Positions 26,719-35,348 of a stretch of 64,000 nucleotides of DNA are shown here, piece after piece. The notes below the pieces were generated by a model. The model was not told where the DNA came from. It was given only the letters and a program-made list of their open reading frames with translations, and ran no database searches. How positions within the stretch are numbered: position 1 is the first letter of the stretch; each line of letters begins with the position of its first letter. The position numbers and the translations under genes are program-made. Origin of the DNA: Pseudomonadota bacterium (GTDB lineage Bacteria; Pseudomonadota; Gammaproteobacteria; Steroidobacterales; Steroidobacteraceae); NCBI GenBank assembly GCA_021805275.1, contig JAJZFQ010000006.1, positions 78,885 to 142,884 on the forward strand, read 5' to 3'.

Positions 26719-27303
26719 ATGCGTGTGTGGGAAGATCGCTACGAAGGGGAGCTGGAGAATTTCAATCTGGCGCTGCGTTTCGTGCGATACGAGGCGCGCA
26801 CGCACACCATCCGCCAGTACACCGGGCTGACCGATCACCGGATCCGCAAGCTCTGGCAGCGCTACTGTGGCGGCGCACATCGTCTGCCGCGTCATCGCGG
26901 CAAGTCCCCGCAGCAGGCGGGCTACTTCAGTCGCGGTGCGCGCGTGCGCACCGAGGCGTCGCTTCTGGCGGGCATTTATTGCGCTTGCGGTCTCGTCGCT
27001 GAGCGGCCGGGGACGAAGCAGGCGCCGCTGCGCCGGCACGCCGGGGCGCTGCTGTGCGACGTGTACGACTACTACGCCAAGGTGGTCCCGCAGCCGGCGA
27101 TCTCCTTCGAGCACGCGCTGTTCCTCGTGCAGTGCCTGCGCTCGGGCGAGCAGCTGGCGGTGCGCCGCTGCGCCAAGTGCCGCGGCCACATGGTCGTGGA
27201 GCGATTTCCGGTTCGTCGCCGGTGGTGCGATCATTGCGCACCCCGAAACCGAAGCGGGGGCCGCGTGGCGCGCGAGCGTCATCGGCCTGCCCGCGTGCCA
27301 TGA
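26719..27303 (+). CDS. FlhC-like transcriptional regulator
   Basis: A 194-residue protein from ATG 26719 (preceded by GGAAGG) with the length and layout of FlhC, half of the flagellar master regulator FlhDC: helical N-terminal half (LALRFVRYEARTHTIRQYTG, DHRIRKLWQRY) and a C-terminal four-cysteine zinc site at C151, C154, C170 and C173 (CAKC and CDHC). No flhD or flagellar gene is in the window, so it may be a stand-alone relative with another target. Its stop overlaps the NudC start (ATGA), placing it at the head of the nudC-NRDE-tamAB run. Confidence 0.7.
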   Translation: MRVWEDRYEGELENFNLALRFVRYEARTHTIRQYTGLTDHRIRKLWQRYCGGAHRLPRHRGKSPQQAGYFSRGARVRTEASLLAGIYCACGLVAERPGTKQAPLRRHAGALLCDVYDYYAKVVPQPAISFEHALFLVQCLRSGEQLAVRRCAKCRGHMVVERFPVRRRWCDHCAPRNRSGGRVARERHRPARVP

Positions 27304-28199
27304 CACCTGACCGACCGAATTTCTACTCCGGCACCTACATCGATCGGCGCACCGAGATGCGCGAGCAGACCGACTGGCTGACGAGCGCGCTCGCCGATCC
27401 GCAGGCCCAGTATCTGCTCACCCGGGACACCCGCCAGTTGCTGCACGCTGAGCCGCAGCCGCGCATCGCATTCGTCTCGAGCCGCCATGCCGCGGTGGCG
27501 GCCGCCGAGCCGGATCGCTTCGTGCTGCTCGGCTGGTTCCGTGAGCGGCGCTGCCTGCTGCTGACGCTGCCACCGGAATGGCCGGATGCTGACCTGCCCG
27601 GCGGCGCCTCGTTCCAGGAATTGCGCCCGCTCTCGGCGCAGCTCGACACCGAGGAGGCCGGGCTGCTCGCTTACGCGCGGGCGCTGTCCGTGTGGCGAGC
27701 GCGGCAGCGCTACTGCGGGGTCTGCGGCGGGCCGACGGCACCGGCGCGCGCCGGGCACAGCGTTGTCTGTGCCGATCGGAACTGCGCGCAGGAGTGTTTC
27801 CCGCGGCTCGATCCGGCGATCATCGTGCTGGTCAGCGACGGGCAGCGGGCGTTGCTCGGCCGGCAGCGTACCTGGCCGCCGGGCCGCTACTCGACCATCG
27901 CCGGGTTCGTCGAGCCCGGAGAGAGCCTCGAGGATGCGGTGCGGCGGGAGGTCATGGAGGAGACCGGCATTCAGGTTCTCGGCGCCCGCTACGACTCGTC
28001 GCAGCCGTGGCCCTTCCCGGCCTCGCTCATGGTCGGGTTCCAGGCGGTCGGGGCGCCCGACCCGGTGCGCGTCGGCGGCGAGCTCGAGGACGCGCGCTGG
28101 TTCTCCCGCGCAGCGCTGCTCGCCGGGGAGGTCCAGCTGCCGCCCCCGCACTCGATCTCCCGGCGGCTGATCGACGACTGGCTCGGAGCGCCCCGCTGA
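27300..28199 (+). CDS. nudC: NADH pyrophosphatase / RNA-decapping Nudix hydrolase NudC
   Basis: Hydrolyses NAD(H) to NMN(H) and AMP and removes NAD caps from RNA. 299 residues. The zinc site uses C139, C142 (YCGVCGG), C157 and C162. The Nudix box runs from G202 to I224 with E208, the REVMEE core (216-221) and G223 in the canonical spacing. The NudC-specific SQPWPFPASLMVGF motif follows. The start overlaps the FlhC-like stop and the stop shares one base with the next start (TGATG), so all three genes are coupled. Confidence 0.95.
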   Translation: MTPDRPNFYSGTYIDRRTEMREQTDWLTSALADPQAQYLLTRDTRQLLHAEPQPRIAFVSSRHAAVAAAEPDRFVLLGWFRERRCLLLTLPPEWPDADLPGGASFQELRPLSAQLDTEEAGLLAYARALSVWRARQRYCGVCGGPTAPARAGHSVVCADRNCAQECFPRLDPAIIVLVSDGQRALLGRQRTWPPGRYSTIAGFVEPGESLEDAVRREVMEETGIQVLGARYDSSQPWPFPASLMVGFQAVGAPDPVRVGGELEDARWFSRAALLAGEVQLPPPHSISRRLIDDWLGAPR

Positions 28200-29074
28200 T
28201 GTGCCTGCTGGTGGTGGCCTGGCGCGCCCACCCGCGCTACCGCCTGATCGTCGCGGCGAACCGCGACGAGTACCACGACCGGCCGGCCGCCCCCCTGTCG
28301 CCCTGGCCGGAACCTGCCGGGTTGCTCGCCGGGCGCGACCTGCGGGCCGCAGGCACCTGGCTCGGCATCGACCGTCACCGCCGCTTCGGGGTCATCACCA
28401 ACTACCACGAGGGGCAGCGCCCGCCTGAGGACGCCCCGACGCGCGGCGGCCTCATTCCCGGGTACCTCGCCGGCCGCCGCGCGGCCGGGGACTATCTCGG
28501 CGCGCTCGAGACGGATGCCGGCCGGTACGGCGGCTTCAATCTGCTGCTCGCGGAGGCTGATTCGCTCTGGTACGGCTCGAACCGCGCCACGCCATTCGCG
28601 CGCCGGCTGGAGGCGGGCGTCTACGGCCTGTCGAACCATCAGCTGGACAGCCCGTGGCCGAAGCTGACCCGGGTGCGTGGCCGCTTCGAGCAATGGCTGG
28701 GTGGGACGGCGGGGCCCGTCGATGAACCGCATGGGCTGCTCGAGATCCTCGCCGACCGTCGTCCCGCCGGGGACGCGCCCGGTGAGCCGGGTGGTGCCGC
28801 AGTGAGTGCCCGTGACCGGGCGCTGAGTGCGCCGTTCGTCGCGCATCCGCAATTCGGGACCCGGTGCTCGACCGTGCTGCTGCTCGAGTCCAGCGGTGCG
28901 CTGCGGATGTGCGAGCGGCGTTTCGATCGGCTCGGCCGGCCCGCAGGGTTCAGCGACTACCGGCTCCAGACCGGGCAATGGTGCACGGCGGTGCGGGAAC
29001 CGGTGCCTTCAGGCACGGTCATGACAGATTACAATGAACAACGCAGGGCCGGCCGGCCGGAGTCCGAAGGTTAA
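28199..29074 (+). CDS. NRDE-family protein (TANGO2-like)
   Basis: A 291-residue member of the NRDE/TANGO2 family, whose N-terminus always reads like MCLLVVAWRAHPRYRLIVAA followed by the name-giving NRDE (residues 21-24). Further family motifs are GRDLRAAGTWLGIDRHRRFG, ITNYHE, YGLSNHQLDSPWPKL and RCSTVLLLE. N-terminal Cys2 would be exposed if Met is removed, as in Ntn-hydrolases. Function is poorly known; haem trafficking has been proposed for relatives. The last codon touches the first codon of tamA. Confidence 0.9.
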   Translation: MCLLVVAWRAHPRYRLIVAANRDEYHDRPAAPLSPWPEPAGLLAGRDLRAAGTWLGIDRHRRFGVITNYHEGQRPPEDAPTRGGLIPGYLAGRRAAGDYLGALETDAGRYGGFNLLLAEADSLWYGSNRATPFARRLEAGVYGLSNHQLDSPWPKLTRVRGRFEQWLGGTAGPVDEPHGLLEILADRRPAGDAPGEPGGAAVSARDRALSAPFVAHPQFGTRCSTVLLLESSGALRMCERRFDRLGRPAGFSDYRLQTGQWCTAVREPVPSGTVMTDYNEQRRAGRPESEG

Positions 29075-31045
29075 ATGGCGCGTCGCAACCGGTTTCGCGG
29101 GGCTCGATGGGCGCGAGCCCCGATCATGCTCGTATTGCTGCTCGCCGCCGTGCCCGCGCAGGCCCGCATCGCGCTGAGCATCAACGGCGTGACCGGCAAG
29201 CTGCGCGCCAATGTCCTCGCCTATCTGAGCTTCGAGCGGTACCGGAACAGCCACACCCTGGATGCCGAGACCGTCGAGCGGCTCGAGAATCGCGTGCAGA
29301 GCGAGGTGGGTACGGCGCTCGAGCCGTACGGGTACTTCCAGCCGGACGTGCACGCGATCGTCAAGCAGACCGGGCCGAAGGACTGGCGCGTCGTGCTCAA
29401 CATCAATCCCGGCCCGCCGGTCATCCTGCGCACCGTCGAGGTGCGCATCAGCGGCCCCGGTGCCGACGACCCGCTGTTCACGCACATCACCGGGGACTTG
29501 CCGTTTCACCCCGGGGAGCGGCTCAACGAGGCGGCCTACGAGCAGCTCAAGAGCGAGCTGCTGCAGACCGCCGCCACCTACGGCTACATCGATGCGCGCC
29601 TGACGCGCCACGAGGTGCAGGTCGACCCGCCCCGGCACCGCGCCAGTATCCTCCTGACGCTCACCACCGGGGTGCGCTACCGCTTCGGGGCGACGCAGAT
29701 CGATCAGAACGCCGTACGCGATGGGCTGGTGCGCCGTTATCTGCGCTACCGTCCCGGCCAGCCGTTCGATCTCAGCCAGATGCTGCGCACCCAGTTCGTG
29801 CTCGACGACAGCGGGTATTTCTCCGACCTGACGGTCGCGCCGGCGAGGCCGGACAGGGTGAACCACACCGTGCCGGTGAGCATTCGCGCCAAGCCGAGCC
29901 GGCGCAACGTCTACTCCGTGGCGGGCGGCTACGCCACCGACACCGGCGCGCGCGGCATTCTCAGCTGGCAGGACCGCCGGGTGAATGCGGCCGGCGACCG
30001 CATGAGCATCGACCTGGAAGCCGCGCAGGTCACCAAGTACAGCCTGCAGAGCCGCTACGTCATTCCGATCGGCGATCCGGCCACCGAAAACCTGAGTTTC
30101 CTGGCGAGCGTCGAGCAGCGCGAGCTCGCAGCCGTCACGGCGCGCACGCTGACCTTCGGCACCCGGCTGACCCGGGTCACCGGCCGTTGGCAGACCGTGT
30201 GGTTCCTCGATGCCGTGCATACCACCGGATCGGTCATCGGGCCGATCTGTCCGCTCGGCGTGCTGGTCATCGCGAAAGGGAAATGCACGGTCTCGAGCAC
30301 ATTCAGCGTGACCGCGCCGAATGCCATCGCCAGCGTGGTGGACAACATGCTCGTACCCGGCGTGGAGATCACCTCCGTGCCGAACGGCTATTTCGGCGAG
30401 CCGGTCTTCGCCCATGGAATATCGGTGGAGCTGCGTGGCTCGCACGGCGCGCTCGGCTCGAAGGCCGATTTCGTGCAGATTCACGTCGCGCTGGAGCGCG
30501 TGTTCAAGATCGCACCCGGCTGGCACCTGCTGCTGCGCGATGCATTTGGCGCGACCGCGGTGTCGGATTTCAATAGCATGCCCCCGGTGATGCGCTTCTT
30601 CGCCGGCGGCGAGGGCAGCGTACGCGGATTCGAGTACAACTCGCTCTCCCCCGACCAGACGTTCTTCGCCACCGGCATCTACAAGATCACCAACCCGAAC
30701 ACCAAGGCGGTCACGAGCTACACCTGCTATGCCGGCGCGACTGTCCCTGCCGGTGCGATCAATCCCGTGCAGTGCGCGCTGCCACCGCAACAGGCCGGCG
30801 GCAAGGACATGATCAGCGGCAGCATCGAAGTCGATCGCAACCTGCCGCACAATTTCGGGATCGCCGCCTTCTTCGATTATGGCAATGCGTTCAACAGCTT
30901 TCACATCCCTCACCTGCTGCAGTACGGCGCCGGGATCGGCCTGCGGGTGCGGCTGCCGGTCATGACGCTCGGCATCGACGTGGGCGAGCCGCTGTCGCAG
31001 CCGGGCAGCCCGCGGCTGTACATCAACTTCTCGCCACGGTTGTGA
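29075..31045 (+). CDS. tamA: Outer-membrane translocation/assembly module TamA
   Basis: Omp85-family outer-membrane protein that with TamB helps assemble outer-membrane proteins and move lipids. 656 residues. A signal peptide (APIMLVLLLAAVPAQA, cleavage near residue 31) is followed by POTRA domains (about 32-270, e.g. YGYFQPDVHAIV, YGYIDARLTRHEVQ, PFDLSQMLRTQFVLDDSGYF) and a 16-strand barrel with the lid-lock motif VRGFEY in RFFAGGEGSVRGFEYNSL. The C-terminus SPRLYINFSPRL ends in a hydrophobic beta signal. It starts right at the stop of the NRDE gene; tamB follows after 13 bp. Confidence 0.93.
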   Translation: MARRNRFRGARWARAPIMLVLLLAAVPAQARIALSINGVTGKLRANVLAYLSFERYRNSHTLDAETVERLENRVQSEVGTALEPYGYFQPDVHAIVKQTGPKDWRVVLNINPGPPVILRTVEVRISGPGADDPLFTHITGDLPFHPGERLNEAAYEQLKSELLQTAATYGYIDARLTRHEVQVDPPRHRASILLTLTTGVRYRFGATQIDQNAVRDGLVRRYLRYRPGQPFDLSQMLRTQFVLDDSGYFSDLTVAPARPDRVNHTVPVSIRAKPSRRNVYSVAGGYATDTGARGILSWQDRRVNAAGDRMSIDLEAAQVTKYSLQSRYVIPIGDPATENLSFLASVEQRELAAVTARTLTFGTRLTRVTGRWQTVWFLDAVHTTGSVIGPICPLGVLVIAKGKCTVSSTFSVTAPNAIASVVDNMLVPGVEITSVPNGYFGEPVFAHGISVELRGSHGALGSKADFVQIHVALERVFKIAPGWHLLLRDAFGATAVSDFNSMPPVMRFFAGGEGSVRGFEYNSLSPDQTFFATGIYKITNPNTKAVTSYTCYAGATVPAGAINPVQCALPPQQAGGKDMISGSIEVDRNLPHNFGIAAFFDYGNAFNSFHIPHLLQYGAGIGLRVRLPVMTLGIDVGEPLSQPGSPRLYINFSPRL

Positions 31046-31058
31046 GTGGGCCGGAGCG

Positions 31059-34000
31059 ATGCGCCGATTTCTGACATTGAGCGGTCTGTTGATTGTGCTC
31101 GTGACGGCACTCGCCGCCGCGGGCGTCTATTTCGTCCTGTTCACCCAGAGCGGGCTGCGCTTCGTCGTGGCCCATCTGCCGCAGCGTTTCGGCACGGCCG
31201 AGGTGCGCATCGAGCACGTCAGCGGCACGCTGGCGACGGTGGTGCGTGCGCAGCGCGTCGTGGTCGATCAACGCCACGTGTACGTGCGCCTCGAGGACAT
31301 TGCCACGCGCGTGCGGCTCTCGGCGCTGTCCTGGCGAACGCTGGTTAGCCGCGACACGACGGTTGCCGACGCCTACGTTCGCATCAAGCCGGTGCCGCCG
31401 CTGCTCACGGCGCACCCGCAGTTCCTGCCCTGGTGGCTCGGCATCCACGTCACGCACGCGCACCTCGGCGTACTCGCGGTGGTGCTGGAGAACGGCAGAC
31501 GCCTGCAGGGCGAGGACCTCGACGGATCGGTGCAGATTACCCATCGGGATGTGCGCGTCGCGCATTTGACGCTGCGCACGGGCCAGGCCGCTGTTGCACT
31601 CGCGCTGCGGCTGCACGCCGCGCAGCCGCTGAGGCTGTTCGTGCGGGGCGATTTCACCTGGCGCCCGCGCGGCGGTCCGCCCTGGGTGGGCAGCGCCGCG
31701 CTACACGGGGATCTCGCCCGCCTCACCGCCTCGGCGCACCTGCTCGCGCCGTTCAAGGCGGCGCTGAACGGTGCGCTGCGCGGTCAGAACGGGCGCTGGA
31801 CGGTGCGCGGCGAGCTCGGCGTACGGGACTTGAACCTGCGCGCCTGGCACCGCTCGGACCGGTTCGGCCGCATCAGCGCGCAACTCGCTCTGACGGGCGG
31901 CACCGAGGCGTTCACCCTGGGGGGAACGGTGGATCCGGCCGGACTGGGCATCGGGGCCTTCCACGTCGAGCTCGAGGGCGCATACGCCGATGGTGTGTTG
32001 AAGGCGCGCCACATGGCGGTGCGGAACTTGGCCTCGGGTGCGACGCTGAGCGCCGCGGGCACGGCTCACTTCGCCGGCGGCCGGCCCGATCTGGCCCTGC
32101 AGGGGCATTGGCGCGCGCTGCGCTGGCCGCTCGCCGGCGCCGCGCGCTTTCAGAGCCCCTCGGGGCAGTTCACGCTCGCCGGCCGCCTGCCGTTCGCCGT
32201 CACGGCCCAGGGGCTCGCCCAGGTCGGGCCGGGGGCGCCCATTCCCGCAACCGTGAGCGGCACGGTCACTTCCACCGGTCTGTCGGTTGAGCGCTCCACG
32301 CTGGCGATGCTCGGCGGTCAGCTCGCAGCGCGCGGCACGTTGGCGTGGCTACCCGTGAAGCGCTGGTCCGTGCAGCTGAGCGGCAGCGGGATCGATCCGG
32401 GCGAGGTGCGACCTGCCTTGCGTGGGCGCATCGGCTTCGCGCTGCATGCCACGGGCGAGGGTTTCGGCGCCGCCGCGCCGCTGCGGGTGCGCATCGAGCA
32501 ACTCTCAGGCCGGGTTCGCGGCCAAGCCGCCAGCGGCGGCGGCCGTATCGCACGCGATCAGGGCGTCTGGTCGTTTCAACACCTGCGCGTCAATCTCGGG
32601 CAGACGCGCCTCGCCCTCGACGGACGGGTCGGCCACCACGTCAGTCTGCGCGTTGCGCTCGCCGGTGATCTGCACCTGCTTTCTGAAGCCGACCGCGGGC
32701 GCATCGAGGCGGCCGGGTCGATCGACGGGCCGCTCGGCGCACCGCAGGTCCGGGCCTCGGTGCGCGGATCGGCGCTGCGGGTCGGTGCGAGTTCGCTGGC
32801 CTCGCTGGCCGCCCATATCGATTTCGATCCGACGTCCCACCGTCCCTCCAACGTGACTGTGCGGCTGCGTGAGCTGCGGTCGCGGCATCGGCAACTGCGC
32901 AGTCTCGACTTCGCCCTGAGTGGACCGGCCTCGCATCTGGTCGCCCGTCTCGAGGCGAACGCCCCGGGGCTGCGGGTGGCCGCGAAGGCCGACGGCAGCT
33001 TTGCCGAAGGGGTATTCAACGGCCAGGTCACCGCGTTGAACGTGACCGGACCGCAGTCGCTGCAGCTGCACGAGCGGCAGGCGGCATCGCTGCTCCTCTC
33101 GCGCGCGCGCAGCGAGCTCGGCGCATTGTGCCTGGACGGCACCCCCGGGGCGTTGTGTACCGGGGCGAGCTGGACGCCCGGCGCCTGGTCAGCCTACCTC
33201 ACCGCGAGCACGCTGCCGCTGGCGACGCTGACGGCGGGCATGACCCCGACCGTGGAGTATCAGGGAACGATCGGTACACACATCGAGCTGACCGGCGGGG
33301 CCGGCCGGCCGGTCGAGGGAACGCTGCGCATGTCCTTGACGGACGGCGTGCTGTCGCGCCGCCTGGTCAGCGGACGCATCGAGCATACGAGCATCGGCTC
33401 CGGTCTGCTGCTCGCCACGGCGCGCCCCGGGGTGATTCAGGCGCACGCCTCGCTCAGCTCCGGGGCCATCGGCAGCCTGGAGGCGACGCTCGATGTCGGG
33501 CGTGATGTGGCGGATTGGCACGATATGCCGCTCAAGGGCACGGTGCGGGTGCAAACCGCCCGCCTGAACCTGATTTCCCTGTACCTGCCCGGAGTCGATG
33601 CGGTCTCGGGCGTTCTGGTGGCCGACGCCACGATCGGCGGGACGGTGGCCGACCCGCACCTCAGCGGCAGTGCGCGCATCGTCAACGCGTCGGCCGACCT
33701 GTACCGTACCAACCTGCAGATGCGCGGCCTGGCGCTCACGGCCCAGCTGCTCGACGGGGGGTTGCGCGTCGACGGCACGGCGCACGTCGGAAAGGGGTTG
33801 TTGCACGTCGAGGGACAGATGGGCTGGCGCGACTCACAGCCAACCGGCGTGCTTCATCTGCGCGGCAGCGATCTGCGCGTCGTCGATCTGCCCGAAGCGC
33901 GGATCGACGCCTCGCCCAGCCTCGATTTCAGCCTGGCGGACCGGCATATCGATGTCACCGGCACGGTATTCATCTCCCACGCGCGCATCACGCCGCGCAA

Positions 34001-34823
34001 TTTCAGCGGCGCCGTGCACGCCTCGTCCGATCAGGTCATTGTCGGGGAGGAGTCGGCCGCAGGCCGGCAGCGCTACCAGGTGGCGAGCGCCATCACCTTC
34101 GATCTGGGCAATGACGTCAACATCGACACCATGGGCCTGACCGGCAACCTCAGCGGGCGGATCAGCGTGCGCAGCGGATTCGGTCAGGGCACCACCGCGA
34201 CGGGAGAGCTGTTCGTGCAGAAGGGCGAGTATTCCGCCTACGCGCGGCAGCTCAGCATCCAGTCGGGCCGGCTGTTCTTCCGCGGCGGCCCGATCGACAA
34301 TCCCGGCATCGAGATTCGCGCCGTGCGCCGCTATCCGGACGTCACGGCCGGGATCAACGTCAGCGGGACTCTGAAGCAGCCGCAGGTCTCCTTCTTCTCT
34401 AATCCGGCGCTGTCGCAGTCGCAGATCATGTCGCTGATACTTTCCGGCGGTGGCGGCTCGCTGCAGGCGCTGCAGACCTCCGCCGCCGCGCAGACCCAGC
34501 AGACCACCGCCGCGAGCGAGCTGCTCGCCCAGGGCGGGGCGATCCTCGCGCAGCAGCTCGGCTCGCGCATCGGCCTGCCGGACGTGAGCCTGCAGACCGA
34601 CCTCAACAACCAGACCTCGCTGGTGCTCGGCAAGTACCTCTCACCGCGCCTGTACGTCAGCTACGGCGTAGGGCTGACTGAGCAGCTGAGCGCGGTCCGA
34701 CTGCGCTACAGCATCGGCAAGAACTGGACGATCCGTGTCGAGGGCGGGCAGGGCAAGCTCGCCGGGCAGAGCAAGAGCGGCGAGCTCGGCGGCGCGGATC
34801 TGGTGTTTACGGTCACCAAGTGA
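31059..34823 (+). CDS. tamB: Inner-membrane-anchored translocation/assembly protein TamB
   Basis: A 1254-residue AsmA-like periplasm-spanning protein. One N-terminal membrane helix (LSGLLIVLVTALAAAGVYFV, about residues 7-26) is followed by about 1000 residues of repeated beta strands with alternating hydrophobic residues, forming a lipid-conducting groove. The C-terminal TamB (DUF490) domain contains YSAYARQLSIQSGRLFFRGG, RYPDVTAGINVSGTLKQPQV and the C-terminal LRYSIGKNWTIRVEGGQG. Works with TamA encoded just upstream. Confidence 0.93.
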   Translation: MRRFLTLSGLLIVLVTALAAAGVYFVLFTQSGLRFVVAHLPQRFGTAEVRIEHVSGTLATVVRAQRVVVDQRHVYVRLEDIATRVRLSALSWRTLVSRDTTVADAYVRIKPVPPLLTAHPQFLPWWLGIHVTHAHLGVLAVVLENGRRLQGEDLDGSVQITHRDVRVAHLTLRTGQAAVALALRLHAAQPLRLFVRGDFTWRPRGGPPWVGSAALHGDLARLTASAHLLAPFKAALNGALRGQNGRWTVRGELGVRDLNLRAWHRSDRFGRISAQLALTGGTEAFTLGGTVDPAGLGIGAFHVELEGAYADGVLKARHMAVRNLASGATLSAAGTAHFAGGRPDLALQGHWRALRWPLAGAARFQSPSGQFTLAGRLPFAVTAQGLAQVGPGAPIPATVSGTVTSTGLSVERSTLAMLGGQLAARGTLAWLPVKRWSVQLSGSGIDPGEVRPALRGRIGFALHATGEGFGAAAPLRVRIEQLSGRVRGQAASGGGRIARDQGVWSFQHLRVNLGQTRLALDGRVGHHVSLRVALAGDLHLLSEADRGRIEAAGSIDGPLGAPQVRASVRGSALRVGASSLASLAAHIDFDPTSHRPSNVTVRLRELRSRHRQLRSLDFALSGPASHLVARLEANAPGLRVAAKADGSFAEGVFNGQVTALNVTGPQSLQLHERQAASLLLSRARSELGALCLDGTPGALCTGASWTPGAWSAYLTASTLPLATLTAGMTPTVEYQGTIGTHIELTGGAGRPVEGTLRMSLTDGVLSRRLVSGRIEHTSIGSGLLLATARPGVIQAHASLSSGAIGSLEATLDVGRDVADWHDMPLKGTVRVQTARLNLISLYLPGVDAVSGVLVADATIGGTVADPHLSGSARIVNASADLYRTNLQMRGLALTAQLLDGGLRVDGTAHVGKGLLHVEGQMGWRDSQPTGVLHLRGSDLRVVDLPEARIDASPSLDFSLADRHIDVTGTVFISHARITPRNFSGAVHASSDQVIVGEESAAGRQRYQVASAITFDLGNDVNIDTMGLTGNLSGRISVRSGFGQGTTATGELFVQKGEYSAYARQLSIQSGRLFFRGGPIDNPGIEIRAVRRYPDVTAGINVSGTLKQPQVSFFSNPALSQSQIMSLILSGGGGSLQALQTSAAAQTQQTTAASELLAQGGAILAQQLGSRIGLPDVSLQTDLNNQTSLVLGKYLSPRLYVSYGVGLTEQLSAVRLRYSIGKNWTIRVEGGQGKLAGQSKSGELGGADLVFTVTK

Positions 34824-34898
34824 GGCTTGACGGGCGCGAATTAATATGCAAAATACGCGCAAATTTATGCACACGCCCGGACAGCGCTGATCTTCGCC
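34824..34898 (+). promoter_or_regulatory. argR promoter/operator region
   Basis: A strikingly A/T-rich island in GC-rich DNA precedes argR. TTGACG (34827-34832) is a -35 candidate, followed about 16 bp later by CAAAAT. TATGCA occurs at 34845-34850 and again at 34866-34871, exactly 21 bp (two helical turns) apart, with A/T runs between. ARG boxes are A/T-rich and paired at this spacing in E. coli, so these could be ArgR sites, although the match to the E. coli consensus is poor. Confidence 0.4.
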
Positions 34899-35345
34899 AT
34901 GGACGCCCAGCAACTCGAGCGCCGCCAGGCGGTCGTGCGCATCCTGCGCAGCGGCGTGGTGCACCGTCAGGAGGATCTCGTGCGGCTGCTGCGCGATGAG
35001 GGCTACGAGGTGACGCAGTCCTCGATCAGCCGCGACCTGCGCGATCTCGGGGTGCTCAAGGCGAGCGGGCGCTACGCGCTGCCGCCGGACGACGTCTCGC
35101 GGACTCAGGGTGATTTCGCGATGCTGGCGCAGTTCGTGCGCGGACTGAAGCGCGCCGGCGCCTCGCTGACGATTCTCAGGACCACCATCGGCGCGGCCCA
35201 GAGCGTCGCGGTCGCGATCGACCGGGCCGAGTGGCCCGAGGTGGCCGGAACGCTTTCCGGCGACGACACCATCTTCATAGCCACCGCCTCGGAGCGCGCG
35301 CAGGATCAACTGATCGCGCGGCTGCAGGCGCTCTTTCGGATCTGA
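34899..35345 (+). CDS. argR: Arginine repressor ArgR
   Basis: Hexameric arginine-sensing repressor of 148 residues. The N-terminal winged helix holds YEVTQSSISRDLRDLGVLKA, the ArgR DNA-recognition motif. The C-terminal domain has GAAQSVAVAIDRAEW and GTLSGDDTIFIATAS, the arginine-binding and oligomerisation signature (GTxxGDDT). It is the first gene of the arginine cluster, with argG 3 bp downstream, so the repressor probably controls its own operon. Confidence 0.95.
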   Translation: MDAQQLERRQAVVRILRSGVVHRQEDLVRLLRDEGYEVTQSSISRDLRDLGVLKASGRYALPPDDVSRTQGDFAMLAQFVRGLKRAGASLTILRTTIGAAQSVAVAIDRAEWPEVAGTLSGDDTIFIATASERAQDQLIARLQALFRI

Positions 35346-35348
35346 ACC

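Noticed and set aside
29009..30913. A 634-residue minus-strand frame opposite tamA
   Set aside because: Antisense frame with H/R/D-rich sequence and no domain; tamA motifs are clear on the other strand.
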